A DNA stretch of 64,000 bases from Pseudopyrenochaeta lycopersici. Taxonomy: Eukaryota; Ascomycota; Dothideomycetes; Pleosporales; Pseudopyrenochaetaceae. This document shows positions 1-11,545 of this stretch, piece after piece. Location: the NCBI GenBank assembly GCA_003313425.1, contig NHZP01000001.1, positions 248,001 through 312,000 on the forward strand. The letters run 5' to 3'. The translations under genes and the position numbers were made by a program. Numbering within the stretch: the stretch's first letter is position 1; each line of letters starts with the position of its first letter. Below the pieces are notes generated by a model that saw only the letters and a program-made list of their open reading frames with translations, was not told where the DNA came from and did no database searches.

Positions 1-429
1 ACGGAGATCGGCTACCATGACGTACCGTTGGTGCAAGCTTGACGCCCGAAAATGTAGCGGCCATGTGGCGGAATTTCACGATGACTGAAAGTGAATCTGC
101 ATAGAGTTACCGCAAGACGACGTGGGTTTGTGCTGATGAAGCTGTGTAAGACTGTCGGAAAAACACGGAGTGAGACGGGGCATCTGATCAAGCGTTCGGA
201 AGCTGCGACCAGGAAATTGTTTTTGCTTCTGAAGATGTATTTAGACATGAGTCGTTATGATAGATCAATTCAAAAGGAAAACAAATGCACTATTCGATAC
301 AAAGACGCTCTGGATATTCCTTGCGATAGAATCTTGCTCACGTTTCCCGAACTCCGTGACGCCGTCCCATCAAACCCTATGACAAATTCCACGTCCAGTG
401 GACCAAAAACGAAGAACTAACAAATGGCT
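1..429. other. intergenic, no gene seen
   Basis: I see no supported gene here. Short open frames on both strands show no family resemblance. This is the 3' side of the Mis14 gene plus whatever lies beyond the window edge. Confidence 0.5.
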
Positions 430-1128
430 CTATTTGGTACTCCCACCAAGATACCCAACAACATCTCCACACCTCTCTAACCGTGCCCTTGTCTCTGGTA
501 ATCCCTTGTTCAACCGCCCCAGCCCATCAACGGCCCTCTCCCAATTCCTCTGCACTTCTTCCGCCCTTTTGATACCTTGCACTGTTGCTACATCCCCGTC
601 TGTCACAGTTGCCGCTGATTCATACGCAGTGGCTTGTGCAGCGAAAAGAGTCTCTGAGTCCCGGGAAAATTGTGTTTGGAAGGCTTCTGCGGCTGTAAAG
701 GGCGTGGTTCTGCGATGTTGGCTAATCTTTGCAATGAGGTTGTCGCGCTTCTGCACCGTTTTTGACAGTTTCCCCCTCAATTTATCGTCAAAGGGTTCGA
801 ATTCCTCTTTCTCGACTTGAGAGGGGCCGTCTTGTATCACGCCCTCCATCATCTGCCCATGTTCGTCTACTTCGTCGCCTTCCCGACCCCGCGTGACTAC
901 ATCGATGCCGTTGATAGAGATGTTCTGGCGCATGCCTTGTAGAACTTGCGCAACAAATGCATCGACAAGTTGCTCAACCTGCGAGCGTAGTTCGTCGGGC
1001 TCGGCGCTGTCGGAAACGGTTGGTAGGTGGAGGTCGAGCTTTTGTCGCGCGGCAGTGCGGATCTGTGATGTGATGAATGTAAGGTCGGCCGGGGATTGGA
1101 GTTCGATCCTTCGGTGTTCAGACTCCAT
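430..1128 (-). CDS. mis14: kinetochore protein Mis14/Nsl1 (MIND/Mis12 complex)
   Basis: Single-exon gene for 232 residues. Mis14 (Nsl1) is one of four subunits of the Mis12/MIND complex, which links the inner kinetochore to Ndc80 and Knl1. The N-terminal block is typical of the family: RIELQSPADL, then a run ending in KLDLHLP, then LRSQVEQLVDAFV and the short motif ENISINGID-like NISINGID near residue 80. The rest is charged and probably helical, with LRGKLSKTVQKRD around residue 135. The frame stays open for 67 codons upstream but only through non-ATG codons, and homology begins just after the ATG at 1126-1128, so I start there. Length fits fungal Mis14 proteins (about 200-240). No intron is needed. 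The call rests on remembered family motifs. Confidence 0.82.
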   Translation of the reverse strand: MESEHRRIELQSPADLTFITSQIRTAARQKLDLHLPTVSDSAEPDELRSQVEQLVDAFVAQVLQGMRQNISINGIDVVTRGREGDEVDEHGQMMEGVIQDGPSQVEKEEFEPFDDKLRGKLSKTVQKRDNLIAKISQHRRTTPFTAAEAFQTQFSRDSETLFAAQATAYESAATVTDGDVATVQGIKRAEEVQRNWERAVDGLGRLNKGLPETRARLERCGDVVGYLGGSTK

Positions 1129-1806
1129 TATGTGCGGTATTGTGACTGGTTTGTTTTGTGTTGAGTTTAGTCGCGTTGCGCTGCGATTGCCAGGAGCTTT
1201 GTGGTGTCGCAATTGACCCTGTCTGCAAGAAAGATGGACAAAACCGGAATTGCTGCCGCTAATATGATAATCTCCAGTCGTAAAGCGGTGTGTTGTTGCA
1301 AATTCGTCGTAGTGCGTGTGTTTGTTCACTTTGTTTTGGTCTTGTTTGCGCGCGGAACATGGGCCGCGATTTTGCAGGTGCTCTTATCTTATCGCACGCG
1401 TCCGTGCCGAGGTGTGGGGCATAGCTTCACACCTCAGAGTTACAGTGAACCGTGAGACATCCCAAGCAGATACAGGTTCATAAGTAATTTAGATAGATTC
1501 TTTCATTTGCAGTAATTGAAATATCGACTTGCAGCCTTCAAACTACACAAACACCCTAAGGTGCGCCAGATGGCGAACGAGCGAACGATCTTATAACACC
1601 CTAGTATACACCCCATACCCCATAGAGTATCCAGACGCCCCTGCAATCCATATAAACAACGCGGTGTGATAACAGCAAGTCCAAAGACATAATCACATAA
1701 ACCTTAAGTTGACCCGTAAAATCCAAATTCCAAGATCAGATCCCCATATATACCCCCAGTAACACCAATCCCATATGCTCATATACATCCCTATCCGTAC
1801 CACAGC
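1129..1806. other. intergenic, no gene seen
   Basis: Upstream region of Mis14 and 3' region of the small four-exon gene, which is also on the minus strand. I see no further gene, RNA or repeat. Confidence 0.5.
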
Positions 1807-2467
1807 TTACGATGGGAACATGTTCTTCACCTCCTCATCTGTGACTATGATATCCTGCACAGGATCCTGGCGGCGCTCGAGGTCATCGAAGTGGTAGTCT
1901 GCGTAACTGGGAAGGAAGATCTCTGTAGACATGTCTGGTTAGCAACGGTACTCTTCTCAGCTTTCAGACATCTGTATGCTGCAGCGCAAGTCTAGAGAGA
2001 CAAAGAAGATATGGAGACCTACCCATATTCCAGTCAAATCCTTGCGATGCTTTCACGCATGTGATCTGCGGCAAGTCAGCCTCGTGCACTCCCCTCTACT
2101 TGGATGAGGTGACACGTACCAACCGCGGACTCTCCTCCTCACCTATATTGATAACTGTATGTTCTGCTTGTGAGAAGGTCGCAGCTACCCATCCCATATT
2201 AGCCTTTATATCCAACATACCATGACGAAGCAGGGGTGACATACACATCAACGACTCCCTCCTCCTCTGCATCTTTCCCTCAGTTCCTGGGCTTCCGCTC
2301 TGCGAGCCAGCCGCAGACGCATTGCTGCTGTAGCTTCCACACGCAAACCCGCTCGCACTCGCAACGCTGGAGCCCGCAGCCGAGTCTACAGAGCGTGAAG
2401 CATCCCTCTCACTCGCCCGCAGCTGTCTGCGCTTAGGAATCGGTATCGCATTCGACGACGGCGCCAT
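1807..2467 (-). CDS. small conserved fungal protein, four exons, function unknown
   Basis: My model gives 149 residues from four exons: 2221-2467, 2120-2163, 2023-2065 and 1807-1922. Introns are 57, 54 and 100 nt with GTATGT, GTACGT and GTAGGT donors and CAG acceptors, and the frame closes through all joins. The first half is low complexity (Ser/Ala/Gly). The second half looks conserved: MSPLLRHEHTVINIGEEE, then SPRLITCVKASQGFDWN, then a 20-residue stretch starting EIFLPSYADY, and the C-terminus DIIVTDEEVKNMFPS. Coding is supported because the tiny middle exons join without stops into a continuous acidic and aromatic sequence, not because I recognise the family. The start is the ATG giving MAPSSNAIPIPKRR. 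The frame extends further upstream, but only through weak sequence. Function unknown. Confidence 0.62.
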
Positions 2468-4192
2468 AACGAAGCTGTCTATCCGGCCGGACCGCTGGCA
2501 CCAAAACGCCCGTAGTAATAAAAGTAAACCACCGTGTACTGCTCCCGTCCCGGGAAACGTCAGAGGCAAGTCAAGTTCAAGTTAAGAGAGTGTGTACGCC
2601 CGTCAAAGTGTCATGGAGGAAGTCAAAAGGTCAGGCTTCGTCGAACGAGAACATTACGACAGCGCGACCAACCGACAAGCAGCCTCACTCACGCCTGGTC
2701 TGACTCCTACGTGGAGATGCGCCAATCAGATGCTACACTCTGCGCTGGAGCCTGACGATCAAGGCTTAGCGTTGAGGGCATGGGTGCGTGTGACAGGCAC
2801 CGAGCAGGGGTACGCATCAGCTCCGCGTAGCTCCGGGAAGCGAAGCGTCATGGTGTTATCTGTTATCTCAAAGACGTGCGATTGCGCTGGACGCATGCAT
2901 GCAGCTTGAGATAGAAACGGATAATATCTGGATTGGTGGATTCAAGAGCCGATGCCAGCCGTTTTACTATCTGCTCAGCTATTCAGACATATTGCTGGGA
3001 CTCTTAGTTGACGACAAACGACCGGGATGGTGACGTAGACATGGCCGGTCGTAATCCCCGCGTCTTTGAGACAAAGGAGATGGCAAATGGGGTCAATCAG
3101 GCAATCAAACATATCCCAGTTACCTATACCCTTTCAAGCTCCACAGCCCCACCTATCCACTATCCCACTTCCATTATCCACGCCCCAACAAGCCCAACCT
3201 TCATCCTCATGCCCTCCATCAATACCACAAGCCCCACCTATCACATTCCTTCCAGACACAGTCACTCTAACATGATACACATCAAGCCAAATAGCACAGC
3301 ACGCAAATCAATTCAAAAAGTCCATTAAATCAAATAACCGCCATCAATCTAATATTCCACTAAACACCGCCTACAACTACACAACTAACCATGCTATGAT
3401 CGTACAAGTAGATATGTCGCTCAGACCAAACAAGCAAGCAAACAACACAAGGAGGGTGTGGGGGGGAGGGAACCATCGGTCCTGCCGAAAGGAAAACAAG
3501 AGGTTGAATGCCCAGGGGTAGCGAAGAGGGTGCAAGCAGTAAGCAAGTAGTAAGCAAGCAAGCAAGCAAGCACCGGGTTACAAGGAGGGAAGCAGGGAGG
3601 GAGGGAGGTAAACCAGAGCAGCCAAGCAACACTCAATAGCAAAAAAAGCAAACCAAATAGTACAGAAAAAAACGCCCGTCGAGGTTCCCAGACCTGTGAT
3701 ATGCTATCCCTCGATTGCGTTGCAAACATACATAACTTATTACAGCGAGAGTTTTTGAAGCGGTATAATAGTAATAATAAAAAACAAAACATTTCAAAAA
3801 GGGGGAAAGGGCGCGGCACACTTGCTGGTTGGTAAAGAACCACTTAAAGCAATGTATAAAGTTGGCGGGTGGGACACTAAAACATCCCCATATCATCCAA
3901 TGAAAAAGAACAGGGCCTGTGTTTTTAATTGCCCTTGTACCCAAAAATCCCTCCATCCATAACAATGAATCAATTCGGCTCATCCGCCACCAAGGGGTAT
4001 CCTCAAAACTCGAAGTGGTAGTCCCAAATACTCCATACTCCGACGCCGTGATGTTCTTATGAATAGTCGTGGTCAAGGATGGAAGGAATTACGGGCGTAA
4101 AGGATGGGACATCAAACAGCGGGTAATGCATAGTAAAAATCGGGGGTATCGTAGTTTTTTCGTGGCGCGTCGCGTGGTTGGAGAAGGCGAAT
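2468..4192. other. intergenic, low-complexity stretches
   Basis: Promoter of the small four-exon gene and long 3' region of the RasGAP gene. It contains a C-rich pyrimidine stretch at about 3110-3290 and tetranucleotide repeats near 3545-3608. Several frames of 60-150 codons on both strands have skewed composition (Leu/Cys- or Pro/Thr-rich) and no family signature, so I call no gene. Confidence 0.5.
3545..3608. repeat. simple repeats (AAGC)n and (GGGA)n
   Basis: An AAGC-type tetranucleotide run at about 3545-3572 is followed by a GGGA-type run at about 3585-3608. Both lie in the probable 3' region of the RasGAP gene. Likely a microsatellite with no function I can infer. Confidence 0.7.
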
Positions 4193-6744
4193 CTACCATC
4201 CCTTCTTCCGTGCGAACCGCTTGTTGAGGAGGACTAGGACTTTTGAGACGTTGAACTGAACGTACTCGAGGTCGAGATCTTCCTGGTTGTCCTTTTGCAT
4301 CTCGAGGAGGTCGTCAAGCTTCAGATCGAGCTCGAGGAGACCGCGGTTCCGGCCCTTGTAGTGTAGTGAGATGACAAAGGTGCCAGGTAAGGGGCTCGTA
4401 AAGTTGAAGTAGATGTTGGCTCTCCTGTTTTCCGGGACGTTGCTCTTCTGGATCACGCCCTCCCTCTCGAGTTGCTGATGGGTAAATTTGTACGGCCCCA
4501 AGACTTGATGTTTCTGCTGCTTCCGCGTCTTGCCCTCAGATTGGCTGCGTACGTTGTGGAGGTAAGACTTGTACGTCTCAAGCTGACCAACTAGGAAGCC
4601 GTTGTGATCGCGGATTGTGCGATTCACTTCCTCAAGCTTTCGTGTCTCCTCAATGACCTTGTCTTTCATGGAGCCTAAATGTACGAGCTCTTGCTCGACT
4701 TCATCCCTAAGTAGTGAGAAGCCGTCGTCCTTATCAATGACACCCAAATCTTGTAGTTGACTCAACAGCTCCATACTACGAATGCCCTTCTTCACCATGA
4801 CGGAATCGTTCTTGGTAGTGGCAGCTGCCTCGGCTATCCTGTCAAGCCTCAATGGTCTTCGAGTGATGGACGTATTGGCAGGAAGTGAACGCAGAATCAT
4901 CACAAAGGTAGATTTGGCCTCCATGAAGAAGATCTCCTCTTGGGTGATGTCTAGTGCTGCTGTGAAATCGTCCAGGGGCACCTCCCATTTGCTGAACAGT
5001 GGCAGGTTGATGGCCCTGTTCTCTTTTCGTGGAAGCTGGGCCGGTGCAGGTCCGAGTTCTGACAGAATGACACCTAAATGCGAGCTATCGTCCTTTGCCT
5101 AAGGAGTGTCAGTGCATGCTCTTGACAGGTGCTTGAAGAAACAAACTTACAAGTTCCGCCGAATGTCTTTCCAGGAGCGAATGCGTCGCATACACTTCAT
5201 TGAGTGTAATAGAGAGCTCAAGATCTTTCTTTGACAAAGCAACATAATTGTCAATCTCCAGGCTCTCATAAAAGTCCTGGACTTCACAAAGGTCGAGGAG
5301 GAACTTGTTGATCCGCTCCTTGTTCTGGTGAATAAAAGGTTGCAGTTTGACCATGTACGGCTCCTTTGCGTAAGATGGCTTGTTGGCCAAGTTCTGTAGC
5401 ATCTTCGCAATGTACGTCAAGGTGCGCTTTGGGTTCTCGGCTGGGGTGGCATCGATGAGCATGTATGATCTTGGAGTGACAATGGCTGGATTGATGAAGC
5501 GGAGGAAGAAGAAACCGCCGATGAGCGTGCATATGGTCTGGTCCTGTGCATCAGGGTATTTTCGTCGCGACAAGCTGCGAATTTGCTTGCAAATCCATCG
5601 AATGCCGTATGGTGTCTCCTCAAGGCCCTTGATGATGGTAGTGAGAAAATTGTTGGCAATCTCCATCAACGTAGTCAAGCGTGGGGCTATAATCTGTTGC
5701 ACCCTAATGTTGTCGGCAGCCTGCTCCGCAGTCACGCCTTTCGGTAAATGAGGTGACGATTGGCCTTGCATTTCCTGCTCTGCGACCAATTTCTCGTACA
5801 CCTTCAGTGGGTTGATTTCGAGATCGAGGTCCTTGAGCTCAATCAACGAATTTATGCTGTTCTGCAGAACAACCTTGAGGTAGCTCTGGCCGGGCCCTCT
5901 TCGGGTGTATGTAGTCATCATGCGAGACACTGGGGTATTAGCGCGCAGAAGCGAACTATAGTCGGGGGTATTATCGAATTGGTATGTGAGTACTGACTGC
6001 GGGCCGAAATTAACTCAAAGTCTCCGAGATTGAACGTTGTACTACATACCTGAAACATGGTCAGAAGTAAATGTTCTTCGCGACTCTCGTATTGATTTCC
6101 ATAGATTGTGAACATGACCGTCTGGAGCAGGGCGTCGATCTCGGCCATTGAAACGAGGCGGCACAGATGCGCAATGTGGCGTGGTTCCGACTGGAGGAGG
6201 AACAGAAGGTTGCCGTATTTTTGCGTCTTCTCGTCGTTGGGGAAAAAGCCTTCCTGCAGCTCAATGCCTTCTTCGAGGTGGCTGGCAACTTCATTTTGCT
6301 AGGCACACAGTCAGCCTCTATTATATAAAATGCACAACAAACACAAAGCCTACCTCTTCCAATGCCATGCGGTTCTGAATCAGCAGCGCTATTCGGGAGT
6401 CGAGGTATCGCACGTCTTTCTCGAGGACGAAATTCTTCTTCGACTGTGACGAAATTTTGGCCTTGAGTTCTCGCAAAATCTTCTGAGCTACGAAATGTTA
6501 GCAAAGCCTTTCCTTCCTCGTTGCGCAATGCGACCATACCTCTGGCCAGATCATCCTCAATTTCGAGCTCCTTGTCCTTTGCCGACATGGACAGGTACAG
6601 CGCCGTGACCGAGTAGCGCTTCGACTGGCGCACCGAGCGCGAGCCATCGTGCGAAGACATTGTGTTCTGGCGCGAAACGGGTGCAAAGGACGACGAGGAC
6701 GAGGTCGAGGCTCGCGAGGGAGCGTGCAGCATAGAAACGGCCAT
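4193..6744 (-). CDS. Ras GTPase-activating protein (Gap1/Sar1/Smo1-like)
   Basis: Five exons (6540-6744, 6354-6487, 6050-6298, 5151-5996, 4193-5098) give 779 residues. Introns are 52-55 nt with canonical ends and the frame closes. The protein speeds GTP hydrolysis by Ras and so switches off Ras/cAMP signalling at the membrane. A Ser-rich N-terminus leads into a charged helical region. The RasGAP domain covers about 160-470, with the putative arginine finger at R214 in [12 protein letters not shown] and the signature FLRFINPAI at 360-368. A RasGAP_C region fills the end, with the coiled segment [19 protein letters not shown] and KFNLTSPLPG-like [11 protein letters not shown]. Size and order match S. 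pombe Gap1 and Magnaporthe Smo1, about 760-800 residues. IQGAP is excluded because there is no calponin-homology domain or IQ motif. The start is the first ATG, followed by a plausible low-complexity leader. Confidence 0.9.
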
Positions 6745-8889
6745 GTGAGAATCGCTCTACCGAGAGCAGAGGGCAGTAGACAAAGAGGCCACGGCTCAGG
6801 GAGGCAGGAAAAAGTGAGCGTGTTGCGACAAAGCACGCGGCGCCGTTGGGCGCTTTGTGTGAGAGGCTGCGAGGTGAGATTGTGCAGGCCCGTGGTATGG
6901 GCGTGTGCAGCCGAGTGGCAGCGGCAGCGTCCGTCCAGCGAGAGCTTCCAAGGGTGACGGTAGAGGAGAGGGTTGAGTCGTTCGACGGCTGGGTCGGGAA
7001 GCGCGATGCAGCTGAAATTATGGGCGAGGGGGGCGTTTGCGAATGGTTCGCGAGCCTGGGATGCGAGGCGTGGTCCGCGGGTGCTGAATGGTGGGCGGGC
7101 AGTGCGGGCGCGGGGAGGGTTCAGACGGTGAGTGGACGGGCGTGGAAGGGCGACATTCCAGGGCAGCGGCGTCTCGTTGGCGAATTGGTGGGAGAGAGAC
7201 GGCGTGGACGTGTGTTGTATGGAGGGCTATGGCAGGCAGGAGCAATGGGCGGGTGGGCAGGAGCAGTGTTTCAGGCAGTGTCGGGCGCGACTAGGCGGTC
7301 GAGCGAGGGCCAGGGTTGGTGTGGAGAGCATGCACACGGCCGCACCTGCAGACGACGGCGGGGGGAGGCAGTCGCAATCGACAGCGTCCAGGACGAGGAG
7401 GGCAGTTGCGTCAACTGTGTTGCGCATGCGGAGAACAGACTGCAAGAGGGGACACGGCGCGCCCAGGGCAGGGTTGATCGCTCAGGCACCGTGGGAACTG
7501 GACGCACAGCTCTGAAACATGGTCACCTGCTGCACATTTTAACCCCCCTTATCCGACCCTCGCTGCTGGAAGCAGGCAAGGCCCGCGCATGGGGCACCGT
7601 GGTTCCTGGCTAGCCGCTAGCAGCCAGAGCGAACCCATTGCCAGCCCTCACTCCACCCGAGAAACACCAGAAGGGAGGGAGAAGGCGGCCCTCTACGCGC
7701 GCCGCCTCTGCACTGAACCATGGTCCTGCGCCTGCTCGACATGCAGAGTGGCGTGCACAAGGGAACACACTAGCCTCGTTGCACGCCCCGCCTGCACCAC
7801 CGCAGTCATGTATGGAATGCAGATACCGAACACACACATCCATTGACAATATGCTTTCCATGGCGTGCACTTTCTCAAACCTGATCTCCGTGCCCTGCTG
7901 CCTCCCACAGACAATTCGCCTCCCCCCATCATCTTATCATCGGTCCGATGCCGTAGCTCTGAACCTTCATCAACGGGAAACGTACGTGGCACCGTGTGCA
8001 CAGCGACCATCGCAATGTGATGGACAACGACTACTAGCGCCACATTGTCATCCACCGCGGAGCACACTCCAGCTTTGTTCTTCTACATGTCAGGAATGAT
8101 CTGGCATCCCGCTGCACCAGCCTGATAGGTACAGAATCAGGCCATGAGCCCTCCTAATCCAGATGACAAACCATCCTTCCGGCTCTTCTGGCAACCAACT
8201 GCCCCATCAATCGGGAACCTCCCACATTAGGCCTGCCGCGGGAAACCTCTTCGCTCGCGAACCATGCCAGAAACGCTGATCCCGAACCCAGCCAAGCCGA
8301 GCGCCAATTCTGAGCAGAGCCTACCAGCCCCTCACCTCGATTACCAGTTCGCTCTCAAATGAGGACCAGCCAGCCGGGCTACGCTGCCAAAGGAAATATC
8401 AAAACGCCCGCAAACCTAAACACCAGTTGCCCGAGTCGTCTCGATATACATGACGCCATTGCGCGGGAACACAAACCTGCCCAAAAATTCACCGGACTCC
8501 ACATTCTTCACATTGTGGTCGGACACGGCGGGTGTACCTGGCTCCACCTTGACCACCTGCGTGCCTGGGCCTGTGCGCAAAATCGATGGCGATCATTGCG
8601 CTTAACCCCTCGGTAGCGTCCGAGGAATGTGCAACCTGAGTCAGTACCTCTCAGCGCACGAGGCCTGCCAGAACCACATTCAGCCCAAAATAGCTGCGCG
8701 CATTAGCTTCAACTTCCATTTCTAACGGGCGACAGGGAACCATTGACAACCACATCGTGTGAGCGGCATGTGTGAGAATTCCAGTCGGGTAAAAGTGGAT
8801 AAAAGAGATGTGATGTTGCGAACTGCTGAGGGGTTTCAGAGCGTCGCACGAATCGGGAGGCAAAGCGCTTCAGACCGCGCTGCTGGTGC
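6745..8889. other. long GC-rich upstream region of the RasGAP gene
   Basis: About 2.1 kb between the RasGAP start and the end of the DUF6594 gene. A 255-codon plus-strand frame at 6846-7613 is Gly/Trp/Arg-rich with no family resemblance, and the opposite strand is just as open, so I treat it as a by-product of GC content. Probably promoter and 5' UTR. No repeat or RNA gene seen. Confidence 0.5.
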
Positions 8890-11545
8890 TTACCGGTGTT
8901 GCAACCCCGCAAGCACCACTATAGCTCTATGAATGGAGCCGTCATGACAATTTTTCTTTTCTTTTCTCGTTGATCCATTGACCAATAGGTGCAGAATCAG
9001 AAGAAAACAGACACTTACATAGAGGCAGCCATAGTCCACTCCTGAATGGTCATAAAACTCCTCAGCTCAGGTGTCGACGTGACCAGCTTTAGCTCCGCAC
9101 CACCGATAAGGACGATAACCACAAGGCGACCAAGAAGGCTAGGAACTATGGCGAACGCCATGAGGGGAAGGATGAGAGTCAGAGGAAACCAGACCGCGGC
9201 CGAATGGTGGTGGTTAGCGCCACGGGCTGTGCTCATAGACGTCTTCCGTGAGACTGCAAGCAGATCGTGTTTGCGCTCGAGGAACCGAGTTTCTACATAG
9301 TCAATTGGCTCGCGCTTTTCAATCCATGCGCGATAAGCGTGCAAAGCTTCAGGACTGGCTGGGTCGAGATCCTTCAAAAGGTTATTGAAGGAACACAGGG
9401 CTTGATCTGTCCTGAGTCAGTCGGTGCTTTGTGATCGGTGAAGGGTCACATCTTGATCCATGTTCCATCATGTGCCCATGTTAAAAAAAGCTCCGTAGAC
9501 GCCACACTTACTGTATTGTCCCAGCTTTTGAAATATCCGGCCCAGCAACTCCGTTCGCCTATAGTGCAACTCATTACCGTAGCGAGCGTCACCTCGCCTC
9601 GATGCAGGATATGCATGTCCTGTCTCGTCCCTCGGCGATGTTTGAGCAATACTCTCATCCAGATAGCGGAGCTCTTCCTCGAGCTCGCTAACTTCGTCTT
9701 GCAGATGAAGTAGAACGCGGTGGTTTAGATGTTCAAACTTGCGATACATCGGCACAATCCTTCCTGCCCTGGGTTTGAACTCCTTTGGCGGTTCGCTTAG
9801 CTTTTCGGCCAAAAGCTCGTATCCCACCAATGTGGTTCTGGACAGGTCTGGCCCTGGGGCGTGTGGCTGGTAATGTGGCGGCTGTGTAGGATACTGATGG
9901 AATGGTGGAGCGTTGTGTTGGACCGAGTTCTCGGGTGCACCTATCGGAGGCTGCACAGCCAATGGTAAAGCATGTCCGGCTTCTGGAGACAGATGCATTG
10001 CTTGAGGAGAGTAGCCGATTGGAAGCGGTGCCGGTAAAGAGGGCATTGGTGGCCACGCTGTTGTATGGTCAACTGCAGCAGGGAAAGTGGTTGAAGGGGC
10101 ACCTGGATCAGCTTGAGGGCTGTACAGGGGCATTGTAGGATAGCCATTGGTAGGCGGTTTGCCAAATTTGATGTCCTTGTGCGGCTGCGGGCTCTGGAAA
10201 ACGTGGTTGGCGAGCTCTCGCTCTTGTTGCCGAAGTCGCCTTGTATGTGGATCGCTATGTCGAGAAGACGTCGACGGAGCTCTGGGTGGAGGGACTCCCC
10301 CAGGGCCAGCACTATTAGCTCCGGCCTCATCATGCTCCTCGTCGTGCTCCTCGTCACTACTTGCCTCGCTGTCTTCATCCTCTTCCTCATCGTCGTCTTC
10401 CTCTTCATCCGCATGTCCGTGTACAAAACTGCTTGCATACAGTGGTTTCTTAGAGCTGCGATAGTCGTGGTTTGCTCCATTGTGATTGAATGTTCGTATT
10501 GAAGGTGGTGAGGTCATTGGTGACTCTGTGTCATGTTGAGGTTCTCCAACGTTAGAAGATTGTTCCTCGATTTGTATATCATCTGAACTTGAAGACGACG
10601 AAGAAGAGGAGGATGTGGCAGATGACTGAGGTATTCCGTTATGATCCTGATCTGAGAAGTGCTCGATTGTTGGACTTTGGTTTAGAAATTGGAAAACATC
10701 GGACTGTGACGCTTCCATTCTAGCAAGCTTTGAGGTGTGTGAGGCTCTTGCAGCCTTGGATAATTTCTTCACAGGGAAAGAGACACGCTCGCTAATGTGG
10801 CTCTGGTCGTCATAAGACTTCTGTGTGACAGTTGAATTACTCCCACCTGAGGCAGCAGACTGTTGCGTTGAGCCAGACAGAACTGAGATCAAAGACGGGC
10901 TCGACAGTTTCGAGAGGCTTCCAGCACCGCGCTGTAGTGATCCGTGTTTGTGACGGACTCGTGAGCCACTCTGAGAATTGTCTTCACTAGGCCGACGGAT
11001 GCGGCGGCGGCGGGTCTGAGGATCGGTGGTTGAGTTGACTATGGAGCTTCCTCGGCTCCTTGTGGTTTTGCTCGCTTTCCCTTCACGGATCTGATTAAGC
11101 TTTGGCACGAAGCCAACAACGTCTTCCTCTTCTGGGTGTTGCTGTCCGCTTGGTGATGCCAGTGAAGTATCTATAAGAAGAGAGTCACGCCTTGGGTGCT
11201 TTTTCAATGTTTTTCGACCAGTCTTGCTCCTCTTGCTGCTGTCTTTATCTGTATCTACACATGGTGGGGAGGCTGATCGAGTGGGTTCTTTAGTACCTGA
11301 ATTCGTGCGTGAAGGTCGACGTCGTGAGGAAGAATTATCAGTAGGCTGAGCACCAGTTGCTTGATTCAGGCTGTCATAGTGATATTGAGCATTGTCCGAG
11401 AAAGGGCTACGATGTCGTGAAGGTGGTTGAGAGCCTTCAAAAGATGCTGGGCGGTCCGTCTATGATTCGACGCACACAATCAGTATTAGAAATCATTACA
11501 TAGTCCCAAAATCCAAGGACAGCATGTGCTTCTTCTACCTACCAT
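8890..11545 (-). CDS. DUF6594 membrane protein with long disordered N-terminus
   Basis: My model has four exons: 11543-11545 (the ATG alone), 9512-11459, 9019-9406 and 8890-8926, giving 791 residues. The first 580 residues are Ser/Arg/Pro-rich and disordered, with a run of about 20 acidic residues near 340-360. A DUF6594 region follows: VGYELLAEKLSEPPKEF, YRKFEHLNHRVLLHLQDEV, LEEELRYLDES, then the C-terminal hydrophobic helices WFPLTLILPLMAFAIVPSLL, RLVVIVLIGGAEL and IAIVVLAGL. This pattern, one helical block and three terminal membrane segments, is usual for the family, whose function is unknown. The third intron is supported because joining the 37-nt last exon restores the third membrane segment. 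The start is weak: the ATG sits directly against a GTAGGT donor. Earlier coding sequence cannot be excluded, since the frame stays open upstream without an ATG. Confidence 0.75.

Noticed and set aside
1129..1329. N-terminal extension of Mis14 by 67 residues
   Set aside because: Begins at a non-ATG codon, with UTR-like composition; the family starts at the ATG 1128.
3360..4076. Several Leu/Cys/Phe-rich minus-strand frames
   Set aside because: Low-complexity 3' region of the RasGAP gene; no conserved motif.
6846..7613. 255-codon plus-strand frame upstream of the RasGAP gene
   Set aside because: Gly/Arg/Trp-rich by GC content, equally open on the other strand, no family motif, no intron logic.
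10113..10502. Plus-strand frames rich in Leu/Ser/Val
   Set aside because: Antisense of the acidic/Ser-rich region of the DUF6594 protein.
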